A stretch of 8,894 bases of DNA from Smithellaceae bacterium (GCA_028701435.1 JAQVQT010000074.1:1-8894); one strand, 5' to 3'; positions 1 through 6,660 are shown, counted from the first letter of the stretch. Program-made: numbers and translations. The notes: generated by a model from the sequence alone, not told the origin.

Positions 1-929
1 CCCGCTTTGCTGCGGACAATCACCTGGTTCCAGTCCTGCATTTCCCCGGGGTCCCCGCCATAGCGGGCGGCGCCGACGGACAGGTCGGCAAACTCCGCCG
101 TGGAATCGACGCAGTAGCGGCAGGCCTCGCGCACGCAGGCATCCACCTCGGCCATCGGCACATTTACCGTACCCCCGGCCGTGTGGAGTTCAAGAACATT
201 TTTTCCTGCAGGAATATCCATGCCGGTCAGATTCGTCTCGGCCAGATGATATCGATCCAGCAAATTCTGAAAACGATCGAGGGCGAGCGTCCAGCCGCAA
301 AACAAACCGATCACCAACGATAGCGTTTTGCCCTTGAGGTATCCATCAATCTTTGCCGTCCTGATTTTGGCCAGCGCAAGCGCCTGACAGGGCGTGGCCA
401 CGACACCGAGTCTGCGACCATCGCCTTCCGGCATCCGGTGAAATGCGGCGACGGTCGGCGCCGCCCAAAAGCGGCTTTGGGCATAATCCACAAGCGCTTC
501 CGCGCGGTCGATCAGACGTCCTTCGGGCTCCCGTTCACTCAGACGGCCGGAAACGATCGCCCTGTCGATCCACCCCTCGGACATCGCCAGCCCCAAGAGC
601 GCCGTCACGACGCCGCCATGCTGCGCGCGGGCCCGCAGTTCCGCGTCCTTTGCGCGCGCGATGCAAAACTCCTTTACCGGACCCATCTCGTCGGTTGCGT
701 CTGAAGTGTCAAAAAGACTTTCCCGAAGAAGCGGCAGATCGAAAGGGGTTCGGGGGCAAAAGGCGCGGCATTTGCCGTCGGGCAGGTCACAGTCGAAAAG
801 CTGAACGGTTCGGTCTTTGTAAATCACCTGATAAGGGCACAGCCCCACGCACGCACCGCAGCCGGTGCAAAGGCTTTTTTCCAGAACGTCTTTTTTCAGC
901 CGGGACTGGCTGCTTTGTTTTTTTCTCAT
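1..929 (-). CDS. FrhB/FdhB-type Fe-S flavoprotein (coenzyme F420 hydrogenase/dehydrogenase beta-subunit family), 3' end cut by window edge
   Basis: The minus-strand frame is open from ATG at 929-927 to the left edge (309 codons, C-terminus missing). The N-terminus has a ferredoxin-type cluster motif, CTGCGACVGLCP (Cys21, 24, 27, 31), then three more cysteines at 47, 54 and 58. An FrhB N-terminal domain follows (GGVVTALLGLAMSEGW, about 105-120; VVATPCQALA near 177-186; GLFCGW near 208-213). The C-terminal FrhB domain begins with CRYCVDSTAEFADLSVG (about 270-286) and DWNQVIVRS. Members of this family carry FAD and Fe-S clusters and pass electrons between F420, ferredoxin or other carriers and a partner enzyme; many bacterial members do not use F420 and have unknown acceptors. 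The usual SGG before VVTALL reads QHGG here. The ATG overlaps the SDR stop by one base (TGATG), with AAGGG nine bases upstream, so it is probably translationally coupled. The family call is firm; substrate and partner are unknown. Confidence 0.88.
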   Translation of the reverse strand, partial: MRKKQSSQSRLKKDVLEKSLCTGCGACVGLCPYQVIYKDRTVQLFDCDLPDGKCRAFCPRTPFDLPLLRESLFDTSDATDEMGPVKEFCIARAKDAELRARAQHGGVVTALLGLAMSEGWIDRAIVSGRLSEREPEGRLIDRAEALVDYAQSRFWAAPTVAAFHRMPEGDGRRLGVVATPCQALALAKIRTAKIDGYLKGKTLSLVIGLFCGWTLALDRFQNLLDRYHLAETNLTGMDIPAGKNVLELHTAGGTVNVPMAEVDACVREACRYCVDSTAEFADLSVGAARYGGDPGEMQDWNQVIVRSKA

Positions 930-1720
930 CAATGAACGCCCTTGGCCGCGCTTCCGTCCACCAGCAGATTCACACCGTTGATGTAGGCGGCCTGCTCCGA
1001 TGCGAGAAACGCCACGGCGTTTCCAATCTCTTCCGGTCTGCCCAGTCTTCCGGCGGGAATGGCGGCGGCCGTTTCGGCAAAATACTGCTCCATGGAGATC
1101 CGCCGGGCCCCGGCGCGCACACGGGCCAGCTCCTCCTGCCTTTGGGTTCGAATATGACCGGGACACACCGTGTTGACGGTAATGTTGAATTTCGCGTACT
1201 GGTTGGCCAGCACTTTGGCAAGGCCGCCGATGCCGGGGCGTATCGCGGCGGAGAGCAGCAGTTCATTGATGGGCTGTTTGGCGACGATCGAGTTGATCGT
1301 GATGATCCGGCCCCATTGCTGGCGCACCATCATGGGAAGAACGGCGCGGGTCAGACGCACCATGCTCATCAGCGTCAGTTCGTGCCCCGTAAGCCAGTCT
1401 TTGTCGGTCAACGCAAGCAGGTCGCCTGCCGGAGGACCGCCGGCGTTTACGACCAGCACATGAACCGTCCCAAAACGCTTTTTGGCCTGCGACACCAGAT
1501 CCTGAATGTCCTTCGGTTTTGTGACATCGGCCCGAACGGGAACGACGACCGAGCCGCTTTCTTCCTGCAGCTCCCGGGCCGCTTGCGTGATTTCTTTTTT
1601 GCGCCTGGAGCAGATGACGACCGTCGCTCCTTCAAGCGCCAGTTGACGCGCCGCCGCTCTGCCCAGCCCCTGGCTTGCCGCGGCGACGACGGCTATTTTG
1701 TTTTTCAATCCAAAATTCAT
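929..1720 (-). CDS. Atypical short-chain dehydrogenase/reductase (3-oxoacyl-ACP-reductase-like, catalytic Tyr/Lys missing)
   Basis: A 263-residue SDR of normal length with a Rossmann fold. The glycine-rich loop is AAASQGLG (13-20) instead of TGxxxGxG. The NAG motif is at 92-94 and the C-terminal part is ordinary (VCPGHIRT, GRLGRPEEIGNAVAFLAS, VDGS near 255). The catalytic Ser aligns to Ser144, but the positions 13 and 17 residues later, normally Tyr and Lys of YxxxK, are Ser157 and Arg161 (SAAIR). A known group of beta-ketoacyl-reductase-like SDRs has just such imperfect motifs; that it catalyses a standard ketone reduction is therefore doubtful. The start is supported by GGAG at 1726-1729, five bases upstream. 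It lies 45 nt after the chemoreceptor gene and overlaps the FrhB-like gene by one base, so its redox role is probably tied to that flavoprotein. This coupling is inference. Confidence 0.9.
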   Translation of the reverse strand: MNFGLKNKIAVVAAASQGLGRAAARQLALEGATVVICSRRKKEITQAARELQEESGSVVVPVRADVTKPKDIQDLVSQAKKRFGTVHVLVVNAGGPPAGDLLALTDKDWLTGHELTLMSMVRLTRAVLPMMVRQQWGRIITINSIVAKQPINELLLSAAIRPGIGGLAKVLANQYAKFNITVNTVCPGHIRTQRQEELARVRAGARRISMEQYFAETAAAIPAGRLGRPEEIGNAVAFLASEQAAYINGVNLLVDGSAAKGVH

Positions 1721-1725
1721 AAAAA

Positions 1726-1729
1726 CTCC
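1726..1729 (-). promoter_or_regulatory. Ribosome binding site of the SDR gene
   Basis: On the minus strand GGAG is followed by TTTTT and ATG (spacing 5). It supports the start at 1720. The GGAG also lies in the right arm of a 4-bp CCGG/CCGG hairpin. Confidence 0.6.
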
Positions 1730-1765
1730 GGTTCTTTCCGGTGCTGCCTTTACCGCAAAAGGGGG

Positions 1766-3790
1766 CTACACGATGACGCGGGAGACCGTCTCGCTCAGTC
1801 CTCTGGCCGCGGTATTCAGTTGCTCCGTAACGGCTTTAAACTGAGACAGGGAGCCGGTCAACTGCGCCGCACCGGCATTCAGTTCGGCCATGGCTTCGCT
1901 GATCTGCCGGGAGCCGAGGGACTGGAAGCGCATGCCTTCGTTGACCTTGTCGAATTCCGGGCTGAGATTGGCCACCCGGGCAATGACCTGTGTGAGCTGC
2001 ATCGTGGCATCTTCGGCGGAGCCGACGCCGCGGGCAACCTCTTCGCGAAAATGTTCCATCTCCCGAACGCCATCCACGACCGATACCTGCATTTCCGTGA
2101 TGATGTCGGAAATATCCAGCGTCGAAATGGCGGTTTCATTGGCCAGCCGTCCGATTTCCCGCGCGACCACGGAAAAGCCCCTTCCGTATTCTCCCGCTTT
2201 TTCCGCTTCGATGGCGGCGTTGAGCGACAGGAGATTCGTCTGATCCGAAATTTTGGTAATCGTCGCGATGATGCTGTCGATGCTGGCCGCCTTCTGGCGC
2301 ATCAACGCGAGTTTTTCTGAAATGCTGTCCGTTCCCGCCGAGAGGCTTTGCATGGCGCCCTGCAAACCGGAAAGGCTTGCCTGCCCGGCGTTGGCCAGCC
2401 GGGATGCCTCACCGGCGGAATTTTTGACATTCTCCATGGTGCCGGCCAGCTCCTGAGACGTCGCCGAAATCTGTTTGGAAGAAACCCCCACCTGCGCCAC
2501 GTTTCCTTCGAGACTCTTCATCGCCTCTTCCTGCCGGCTCGAGGCCGAAACGATGGAGGCCGTGGTCGCGTTGAGGGTATCGACCGCCTCCCGGATTCGG
2601 ATCGTCTGCTCCCGAATGCTCTTGGTCATGTTGTTGATGGAGAGGCTGAGCAGGCCCACCTCATTGCGGCTGCTGCCGGGATCGATCCGGACGCGCAGAT
2701 CGCCTCTGGCGACGCTGTCCGCCGCTCCGGTCAGTTTTTCCATCGGTTTGCCGACCAGGTTTCGGGTCAGGAAATAGACGAGCAGCGCAACCGCGACGGC
2801 CACTAAAAGCATGCTGATGAACAATTTTAACAGGAAGGCAAAAATGTCGGAGAGCACTTCATCGTAGTTCCGGCAAAAAACGATATACCAGCTGTCCTCC
2901 ATATGAAACTGTGCCGTGGTCAGCTTTTCCACATAGTAGGCCTTGTTGGTCCCCGCAAACTTAGACAGAAAGTAGGACTCTCCGGCGGCGATTTTGTCCA
3001 TCACCGGCTGAATCAGCTCCCGGCCCTTCGGGTTGAGGATCAGCGATTTTTGCGGATGGGAAATGATCATGCCGTCGTGATCGATCATCGAGAGGTAGCC
3101 GGTCGTGCCGATCACGGATTTTTCAAGGAAAAACTCCGTGAAATAATCCATTCTCGGTGCGACAATGGTCGCTCCGATCACCTCGCCGTTATGCTCGATG
3201 GGAGCGGCGACGACAAATATGGGATTCCCCCGAAGAATACTGGGATACACTTCACTGATGAAGTAGGGCTTTCCCGCGAAGACATTCTTGATATAACTGA
3301 ATTCGGGCCCGCACTTCCCGATCGTTTTGCCGCCCACCGTATCGATGAAGAAATTTCCATTGCCGATGATTCGATTTTCCCCCTGAACGTCCACGGCGAT
3401 TGTCCGGTCCGGGGCAAGCTTTGCGGCAAGGGGAATATTTTCATAATAGGGGTAGCGCGCGTGCATCTCGGAAAGGAATTTCTGCGCGTCCGCTCTCTTC
3501 TGCGGGTCTGCCGGTGAAAGCGTGACGGCCATAATCCTCGGATCGCGAGCAATGGTCTGCGCCGTGCGAATCTGCTCCTCCAGCCATCGCATGAGCGCCT
3601 GATTTGTTTTTTTGGTAACGACCTCGGCGAGCTCGTAATTGGTTTTCAGGGCTTCCGGCTTGCCCAGGGTGTACGCGACAAACCCGAAGGCAAGAAAAAG
3701 CAGTAAGATGGCCGGGATCAACAACAGAAGATACTGCGTGGAAATTTTCCGCGAATTGTATTTCCTGATCAATGGGTTCAGCATCCGCAT
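1766..3790 (-). CDS. Methyl-accepting chemotaxis protein, dCache sensor plus WspA-like signalling domain
   Basis: A 674-residue inner-membrane chemoreceptor. TM1 is about 20-41 (LLLLIPAILLLFLAFGFVAY), the periplasmic dCache-type sensor about 45-305, TM2 about 315-340, HAMP about 341-395, then a long coiled-coil signalling domain to the C-terminus. The hairpin tip (ISDQTNLLSLNAAIEAE, then EYGRGFSVVAREIGRLA, about 514-550) binds CheW and CheA in this family. The tip variant and the tail (VNEGMRFQSLGSRQISEA about 616-633, then FKAVTEQLNTAARGL) resemble, from memory, Pseudomonas WspA, whose pathway controls the diguanylate cyclase WspR. Output may therefore be c-di-GMP rather than flagellar, but no che or wsp partner is in the window. 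There is no C-terminal CheR-tethering pentapeptide. The ligand cannot be read from the sequence. AGGG at 3801-3804 lies ten bases before the chosen ATG; Met3 (3784) is an alternative. It is probably the first gene of the minus-strand operon with the SDR and FrhB-like genes. Confidence 0.95.
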   Translation of the reverse strand: MRMLNPLIRKYNSRKISTQYLLLLIPAILLLFLAFGFVAYTLGKPEALKTNYELAEVVTKKTNQALMRWLEEQIRTAQTIARDPRIMAVTLSPADPQKRADAQKFLSEMHARYPYYENIPLAAKLAPDRTIAVDVQGENRIIGNGNFFIDTVGGKTIGKCGPEFSYIKNVFAGKPYFISEVYPSILRGNPIFVVAAPIEHNGEVIGATIVAPRMDYFTEFFLEKSVIGTTGYLSMIDHDGMIISHPQKSLILNPKGRELIQPVMDKIAAGESYFLSKFAGTNKAYYVEKLTTAQFHMEDSWYIVFCRNYDEVLSDIFAFLLKLFISMLLVAVAVALLVYFLTRNLVGKPMEKLTGAADSVARGDLRVRIDPGSSRNEVGLLSLSINNMTKSIREQTIRIREAVDTLNATTASIVSASSRQEEAMKSLEGNVAQVGVSSKQISATSQELAGTMENVKNSAGEASRLANAGQASLSGLQGAMQSLSAGTDSISEKLALMRQKAASIDSIIATITKISDQTNLLSLNAAIEAEKAGEYGRGFSVVAREIGRLANETAISTLDISDIITEMQVSVVDGVREMEHFREEVARGVGSAEDATMQLTQVIARVANLSPEFDKVNEGMRFQSLGSRQISEAMAELNAGAAQLTGSLSQFKAVTEQLNTAARGLSETVSRVIV

Positions 3791-3951
3791 CTCATTTCAT
3801 CCCTGGGCTGTTTTCCGGCGCTTGACGGATCATCTGGATACCCTATTACCGATAATTTATCAACCTCTTCCACGTACAGGACGTCAATCTTTCCGAATAC
3901 GTTTTCCCGCCCGGCACCGATGATTTCGCTTGAAAGGATGAAGCAGGCCAT
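3778..3951 (-). CDS. Possible small ORF (57 codons), unrecognised, doubtful
   Basis: An open frame starts at ATG 3951 and ends with TGA at 3780-3778, overlapping the start of the chemoreceptor gene by 13 nt. The predicted peptide begins MACFILSSEIIGAGRENVFG and continues with a plausible alternation of hydrophobic and charged residues (KIDVLYVEEVDKLSVIG). It has no recognisable domain. There is no Shine-Dalgarno sequence before the ATG, and an in-frame stop lies 18 nt upstream. It could be a leader peptide, the tail of a gene broken by the adjacent repeats, or chance. I favour chance or a remnant. Confidence 0.18.
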   Translation of the reverse strand: MACFILSSEIIGAGRENVFGKIDVLYVEEVDKLSVIGYPDDPSSAGKQPRDEMRCGC

Positions 3952-3992
3952 GTAAGCATACGAACCGGCTTACGGATTTGGGGCATGCTTGG

Positions 3993-4020
3993 GTAGGGAA
4001 CGGTCGCGACCGTTCCCTAC
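3993..4020. repeat. Perfect 28-bp palindrome, copy 1 (REP-like)
   Basis: The left arm GTAGGGAACGG, the centre TCGCGA and the right arm CCGTTCCCTAC form a perfect inverted repeat with no loop. As single strand or RNA it would fold into a very stable hairpin. No T-tract follows, so it is not a classical terminator. The same unit recurs at 4113-4140 and, interrupted, at 4160-4205, which is the pattern of REP/BIME-type intergenic elements. Confidence 0.9.
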
Positions 4021-4079
4021 AACTGTACGGGCTCACCTTGACAAACGACGCTGCCATCCCGAGCCTGTCGAGGGACGAC
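4004..4079 (+). repeat. 76-nt direct repeat, copy A
   Basis: From TCGCGACCGTTCC through GTCGAGGGACGAC this stretch matches 4189-4264 at 74 of 76 positions, offset 185 nt; the differences are C4017/A4202 and C4060/A4245. It begins with the right half of palindrome copy 1, so the repeated unit combines half of the palindrome with a unique tail. The tail ends in GTCG-AGGGA-CGAC, a second small inverted repeat. Confidence 0.9.
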
Positions 4080-4112
4080 ATGGCTCACCACTAGATCATG
4101 CCGCATGCTACC

Positions 4113-4140
4113 GTACGGAACGGTCGCGACCGTTCCCTAC
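4113..4140. repeat. 28-bp palindrome, copy 2 (one mismatch)
   Basis: Same palindrome as at 3993, with the left arm reading GTACGGAACGG. C4116 opposite C4137 is the only mismatch. It is not followed by the 76-nt tail found after the other two copies, so it is an independent unit. Confidence 0.85.
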
Positions 4141-4159
4141 ATTTCGTGACTTATGACCC

Positions 4160-4205
4160 GTAGGGAACGGCCTGTGACCATCAGATCATCGCGACCGTTC
4201 CATAC
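4160..4205. repeat. Palindrome copy 3, interrupted by 18 nt
   Basis: The left arm GTAGGGAACGG (4160-4170) and the remaining half TCGCGACCGTTCCATAC (4189-4205) are those of copy 1, separated by 18 extra bases (4171-4188) just before the TCGCGA centre. The extra bases include ACCATCAGATCAT (running to 4189), which resembles ACCACTAGATCAT at 4087-4099. Confidence 0.8.
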
Positions 4206-4264
4206 AACTGTACGGGCTCACCTTGACAAACGACGCTGCCATCCAGAGCCTGTCGAGGGACGAC
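4189..4264 (+). repeat. 76-nt direct repeat, copy B
   Basis: Second copy of the unit at 4004-4079 (74/76 identical). It ends immediately before the GGAG of the CoA-transferase ribosome binding site, so the repeat forms the untranslated leader of that gene. It contains TTGACA at 4223-4228 (also 4038-4043 in copy A), but no -10 hexamer follows at 16-18 nt. Confidence 0.9.
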
Positions 4265-4268
4265 GGAG
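4265..4268 (+). promoter_or_regulatory. Ribosome binding site of the CoA-transferase gene
   Basis: GGAG eight bases before ATG 4277. This decides the start against an upstream in-frame TTG at 4223, which lies in the intergenic repeat and has no Shine-Dalgarno sequence. Confidence 0.75.
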
Positions 4269-4276
4269 ATGAGAAT

Positions 4277-5584
4277 ATGGCCGGTTTTACAAAGCAGTAC
4301 CGGGAAAAATTGACAACGTTTGACCTCGCGGCGAAAGCCGTCAAAGACGGGGATACACTGGTCCACGGCGTCACCATTGCCGAGCCGCCCGGCCTGCTGG
4401 CGGCCATCGCCGACCGGGCCCGCCTGGGCGATCTGAACCATCTCAAGGTTTACACGTTTAACGCCCAGAAGCATTTTGCCGAAACGCTGGGAAGTCCGGA
4501 TATCGCCGACGTGGTCGACTCCTACAGCTGGTTTGTGAGCGAAGGCTCCCGCAACATGGTGCAGGTCGGGTTGACGCAGTTCATCCCCGCCTACCTTCAT
4601 CAGGTTCCGAAAATCGTCATGGAAACGATGGACGTCGATGTTGCCGTCGCCACGGTCGCCCCGATGAATGAAGACGGCTACTTCAGTTTCGGCCCCTGCA
4701 ACGGCTACCTGTCCGTCATGGCCACGCTGTGCAAAACCCTGATCGTCGAGGTCAACGAAAACATGCCTTTCGTTTACGGTGACGCCCTGATTCACATCTC
4801 CGACATCGAAATGATTGTTGAAAATACCGTGCCCCTGCTGGAATTGACGCCCCTGCAGCCGAATCCACTGGATCCGGTGATCGGAAAAATCGTCGCCGAC
4901 TACATTCCGGACCGGGCGGTGATTCAACTGGGCATCGGCACTCTTCCCAACGCGATCGCTCCGTATCTTTCCGGGCACAAAGACCTGGGCATCCACACGG
5001 AACTTCTGTGCCCCGGCATGGTGGATCTGATTCAAAAAGGCGTGATTACCGGAGCGCACAAGAACGTGCATACCGGCAAACATATTTTTTCGCTGGCCTA
5101 CGGCGGCAAAGAAACCTTTCAATATATGAACGGGGACAAAAGCTTTGAAAATTATCCCAGCTCCTACGTCATGAACCCCGGCGTCATTGCCCAAAACCAC
5201 CGCATGACGGCCGTAAATGCCATCCTTCAGATCGATCTGCTGGGACAGTGCAACGCGGAATTTCTGGAAGGACGTCAGTACAGCGGCACCGGAGGGCAGC
5301 TCGATTTTGTCCGGGGGGCCTACGATTCACCCGACGGCAAAGCCATTCTGGTTTTGTATTCCACGGCAAAAAATGAAGAAGTATCGCGCATTGTCAGCCG
5401 GTTTCCGGCTGGAACCATGGTCACGACGCCCCGAAATGACGCGCATTATATCGCGACGGAATACGGCATCGTCAACCTGAAGGGCAAGTCCACGAGGGCA
5501 AGGGCGCTCGCGCTGATCAGCATCGCCCATCCCAAATTCCGGGACGAACTCATGCGGGAAGCCGAAAACATGTCTCTCATGTAA
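4277..5584 (+). CDS. CoA-transferase, 4-hydroxybutyrate CoA-transferase / acetyl-CoA hydrolase family
   Basis: A 435-residue protein of normal length for this family, which moves CoA between an acyl-CoA (often acetyl-CoA) and a carboxylic acid through a glutamyl-CoA thioester. The N-terminal domain (about 1-190) and C-terminal domain (about 200-435) are both complete. GIGTLPN (219-225) is the glycine-rich CoA-site loop. The catalytic glutamate aligns to Glu242 in LGIHTELLCPGM, matching the GIHTE context of clostridial 4-hydroxybutyrate CoA-transferase. YSGTGGQLDFVRGAY (335-349), VTTPRNDAHYIATEYG (382-397) and IAHPKFRDEL near the end are further family signatures. The acid accepted cannot be told: 4-hydroxybutyrate, acetate, butyrate or longer acids are all possible. 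It is the first plus-strand gene, 29 nt ahead of the OleD-like gene, and may supply or recycle acyl-CoA for the condensing enzyme downstream; that link is inference. Confidence 0.93.
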   Translation: MAGFTKQYREKLTTFDLAAKAVKDGDTLVHGVTIAEPPGLLAAIADRARLGDLNHLKVYTFNAQKHFAETLGSPDIADVVDSYSWFVSEGSRNMVQVGLTQFIPAYLHQVPKIVMETMDVDVAVATVAPMNEDGYFSFGPCNGYLSVMATLCKTLIVEVNENMPFVYGDALIHISDIEMIVENTVPLLELTPLQPNPLDPVIGKIVADYIPDRAVIQLGIGTLPNAIAPYLSGHKDLGIHTELLCPGMVDLIQKGVITGAHKNVHTGKHIFSLAYGGKETFQYMNGDKSFENYPSSYVMNPGVIAQNHRMTAVNAILQIDLLGQCNAEFLEGRQYSGTGGQLDFVRGAYDSPDGKAILVLYSTAKNEEVSRIVSRFPAGTMVTTPRNDAHYIATEYGIVNLKGKSTRARALALISIAHPKFRDELMREAENMSLM

Positions 5585-5613
5585 AAGAATTCCTCCCGGC
5601 GAAAAGAAAGATC

Positions 5614-6660
5614 ATGCGGAAACCTCCTCCTGTTACGGACATGACAAAATCCATCACTTCGCTTCCGGCGCTGGTCACCGGCGCCTGCTCCCTGGTTTCC
5701 GGCGCGACAGGTTTTCTGGGTTGCCGGCTGGCGGAGACGCTGGCCGGTCAAGGACTTCGCGTGCGCGCGCTGGCGCGAACCACAAGCGATTTGAAGCGGC
5801 TTTCCGGGGCGGGCATCGGAGTTGTCCTCGGCGACGTGGGCGATCGGCTGTCGCTCGAACGGGCGGTGGAGGGGCAGGAGGTCGTCTTTCACACCGCAGG
5901 CCTGGTCACGGACTGGGGAAACGCCGACGAGTTTATGAGGGTCAACCGCGACGGCACGGCCAACGTCATCGACGCCTGCCGGCGCATGGGCGTAAAGCAT
6001 CTGATTCACATCAGTTCTCTGACCGTGCTGGGACTGCCGCGAGACGGCCGTCGGATCGATGAAGAATCGCCGTATGTCGCCGCGCCGTCCGACCCTTACA
6101 CGCAAAGCAAGATTGCCGCCGAGCAACTGGCGCAAGCCGCGCAGGGTCAGCATGGCCTTCGCGTCACCATCCTTCGGCCGGGCGCGATCTGGGGCGCGGG
6201 CGACACCCTCTTTGTGCCGCGACTGGTCGCGTTGATGAGGCGCGGACGGATGCCCTGTGTGGGCCGCGGAGAAAACCTGATCGGCTTGTCTCATGTTGAC
6301 AATCTGGTGCAAGGCTGTATGCTGGCCATGGAAAGGCCGGAGCGCGCCGGGCAGATTTATCACATCACCGACGGAGAACCGGTCACGCTGCGCCAGGCGC
6401 TGAACGCAATTGCCGACGCGCACCAGGCGGCGCGGCCCCGATTCAGCCTGCCCGCGGGAATGCTGCTTTTTGCCGCGGCATGGGCCGAACAGGCCGCACG
6501 ATGGCACATCGGCCCCGAGCCGCCCGTGATGACGCGATACAGCGTAAGGATGCTGGCGAGTCACTGTCGCTATGATATCGGCAAGGCGAGGCGCGAGCTT
6601 GGCTATGAGCCCCTGGTCAATTTTTCCCGGGGCGTTGCCGCCCTGAAGGAGCATCGGTAA
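5614..6660 (+). CDS. OleD-like NAD(P)-dependent 2-alkyl-3-oxoalkanoate reductase (extended SDR, 3-beta-HSD type)
   Basis: A 348-residue extended SDR. The nucleotide-binding loop is SGATGFLG (29-36); Ser134/Ser135, Tyr162 and Lys166 (YTQSK) form the catalytic set. Further marks are LRPGAIWGAGD (187-197), a C-terminal substrate lobe with HVDNLVQGCMLAM, and a LGYEP ending. The family includes plant and steroid 3-beta-HSDs and OleD, which reduces the 2-alkyl-3-oxo acid made by OleA. The OleD reading rests on the immediately following OleA-like gene, whose start overlaps this stop (TAATG). The N-terminus is odd: LVTGACSLVSGATG holds two tries of the beta-strand plus glycine loop, encoded by a short imperfect DNA repeat 21 nt apart (5671 and 5692). 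The ribosome binding site is weak (GAAAG at 5606-5610); Met10 (5641) is an alternative start. It could instead reduce another 3-keto lipid. Confidence 0.85.
   Translation: MRKPPPVTDMTKSITSLPALVTGACSLVSGATGFLGCRLAETLAGQGLRVRALARTTSDLKRLSGAGIGVVLGDVGDRLSLERAVEGQEVVFHTAGLVTDWGNADEFMRVNRDGTANVIDACRRMGVKHLIHISSLTVLGLPRDGRRIDEESPYVAAPSDPYTQSKIAAEQLAQAAQGQHGLRVTILRPGAIWGAGDTLFVPRLVALMRRGRMPCVGRGENLIGLSHVDNLVQGCMLAMERPERAGQIYHITDGEPVTLRQALNAIADAHQAARPRFSLPAGMLLFAAAWAEQAARWHIGPEPPVMTRYSVRMLASHCRYDIGKARRELGYEPLVNFSRGVAALKEHR
6646..6651 (+). promoter_or_regulatory. Ribosome binding site of the tandem KAS-III gene
   Basis: AAGGAG eight bases before ATG 6660, inside the end of the upstream gene. With the TAATG stop/start overlap it indicates coupled translation of the reductase and the condensing enzyme. 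Confidence 0.75.

Larger units (their letters stand above)
3796..4264. other. Divergent intergenic region with repeat cluster
   Basis: About 480 nt separate the divergent chemoreceptor and CoA-transferase genes. The part nearest the chemoreceptor (about 3796-3990) holds no clear gene apart from the doubtful small ORF. A TTGACG at 3887-3882 (minus strand) is a possible -35 element for the chemoreceptor, but no convincing -10 lies at the right distance. The rest (3993-4264) is filled by palindromes and a duplicated 76-nt unit, listed separately. Confidence 0.7.

Noticed and set aside
1726..1744. Terminator-like CCGG-AAAGAA-CCGG hairpin followed by T's between the MCP and SDR genes
   Set aside because: The stem is only 4 bp and overlaps the SDR ribosome binding site; too weak for a terminator.
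443..2320. 625-codon plus-strand open frame
   Set aside because: It lies antisense to the FrhB-like, SDR and MCP genes, which have clear family motifs. Its own translation is rich in R, G and H with no domain, typical of a GC-rich shadow frame.
3993..4205. CRISPR array or intrinsic terminator
   Set aside because: Only three palindrome copies, unevenly spaced, one interrupted, with no regular spacers, no cas gene and no T-tract after the hairpins.
4223..4251. Sigma-70 promoter with TTGACA as -35
   Set aside because: The sequence 16-18 nt downstream (AGAGCC, GAGCCT, AGCCTG) does not resemble TATAAT, and the TTGACA is part of a repeat also present in copy A.
4223..4276. TTG start giving an 18-residue N-terminal extension of the CoA-transferase
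   Set aside because: The extension is encoded by the intergenic repeat, has no Shine-Dalgarno sequence, and the family normally starts near ATG 4277, which has GGAG at the right distance.
4181..5200. 339-codon minus-strand open frame
   Set aside because: Antisense to the CoA-transferase gene; the translation is rich in G, H, V and D without any family signature.
5446..6654. 402-codon minus-strand open frame
   Set aside because: Antisense to the OleD-like gene and the end of the CoA-transferase gene; both sense products are recognisable proteins.
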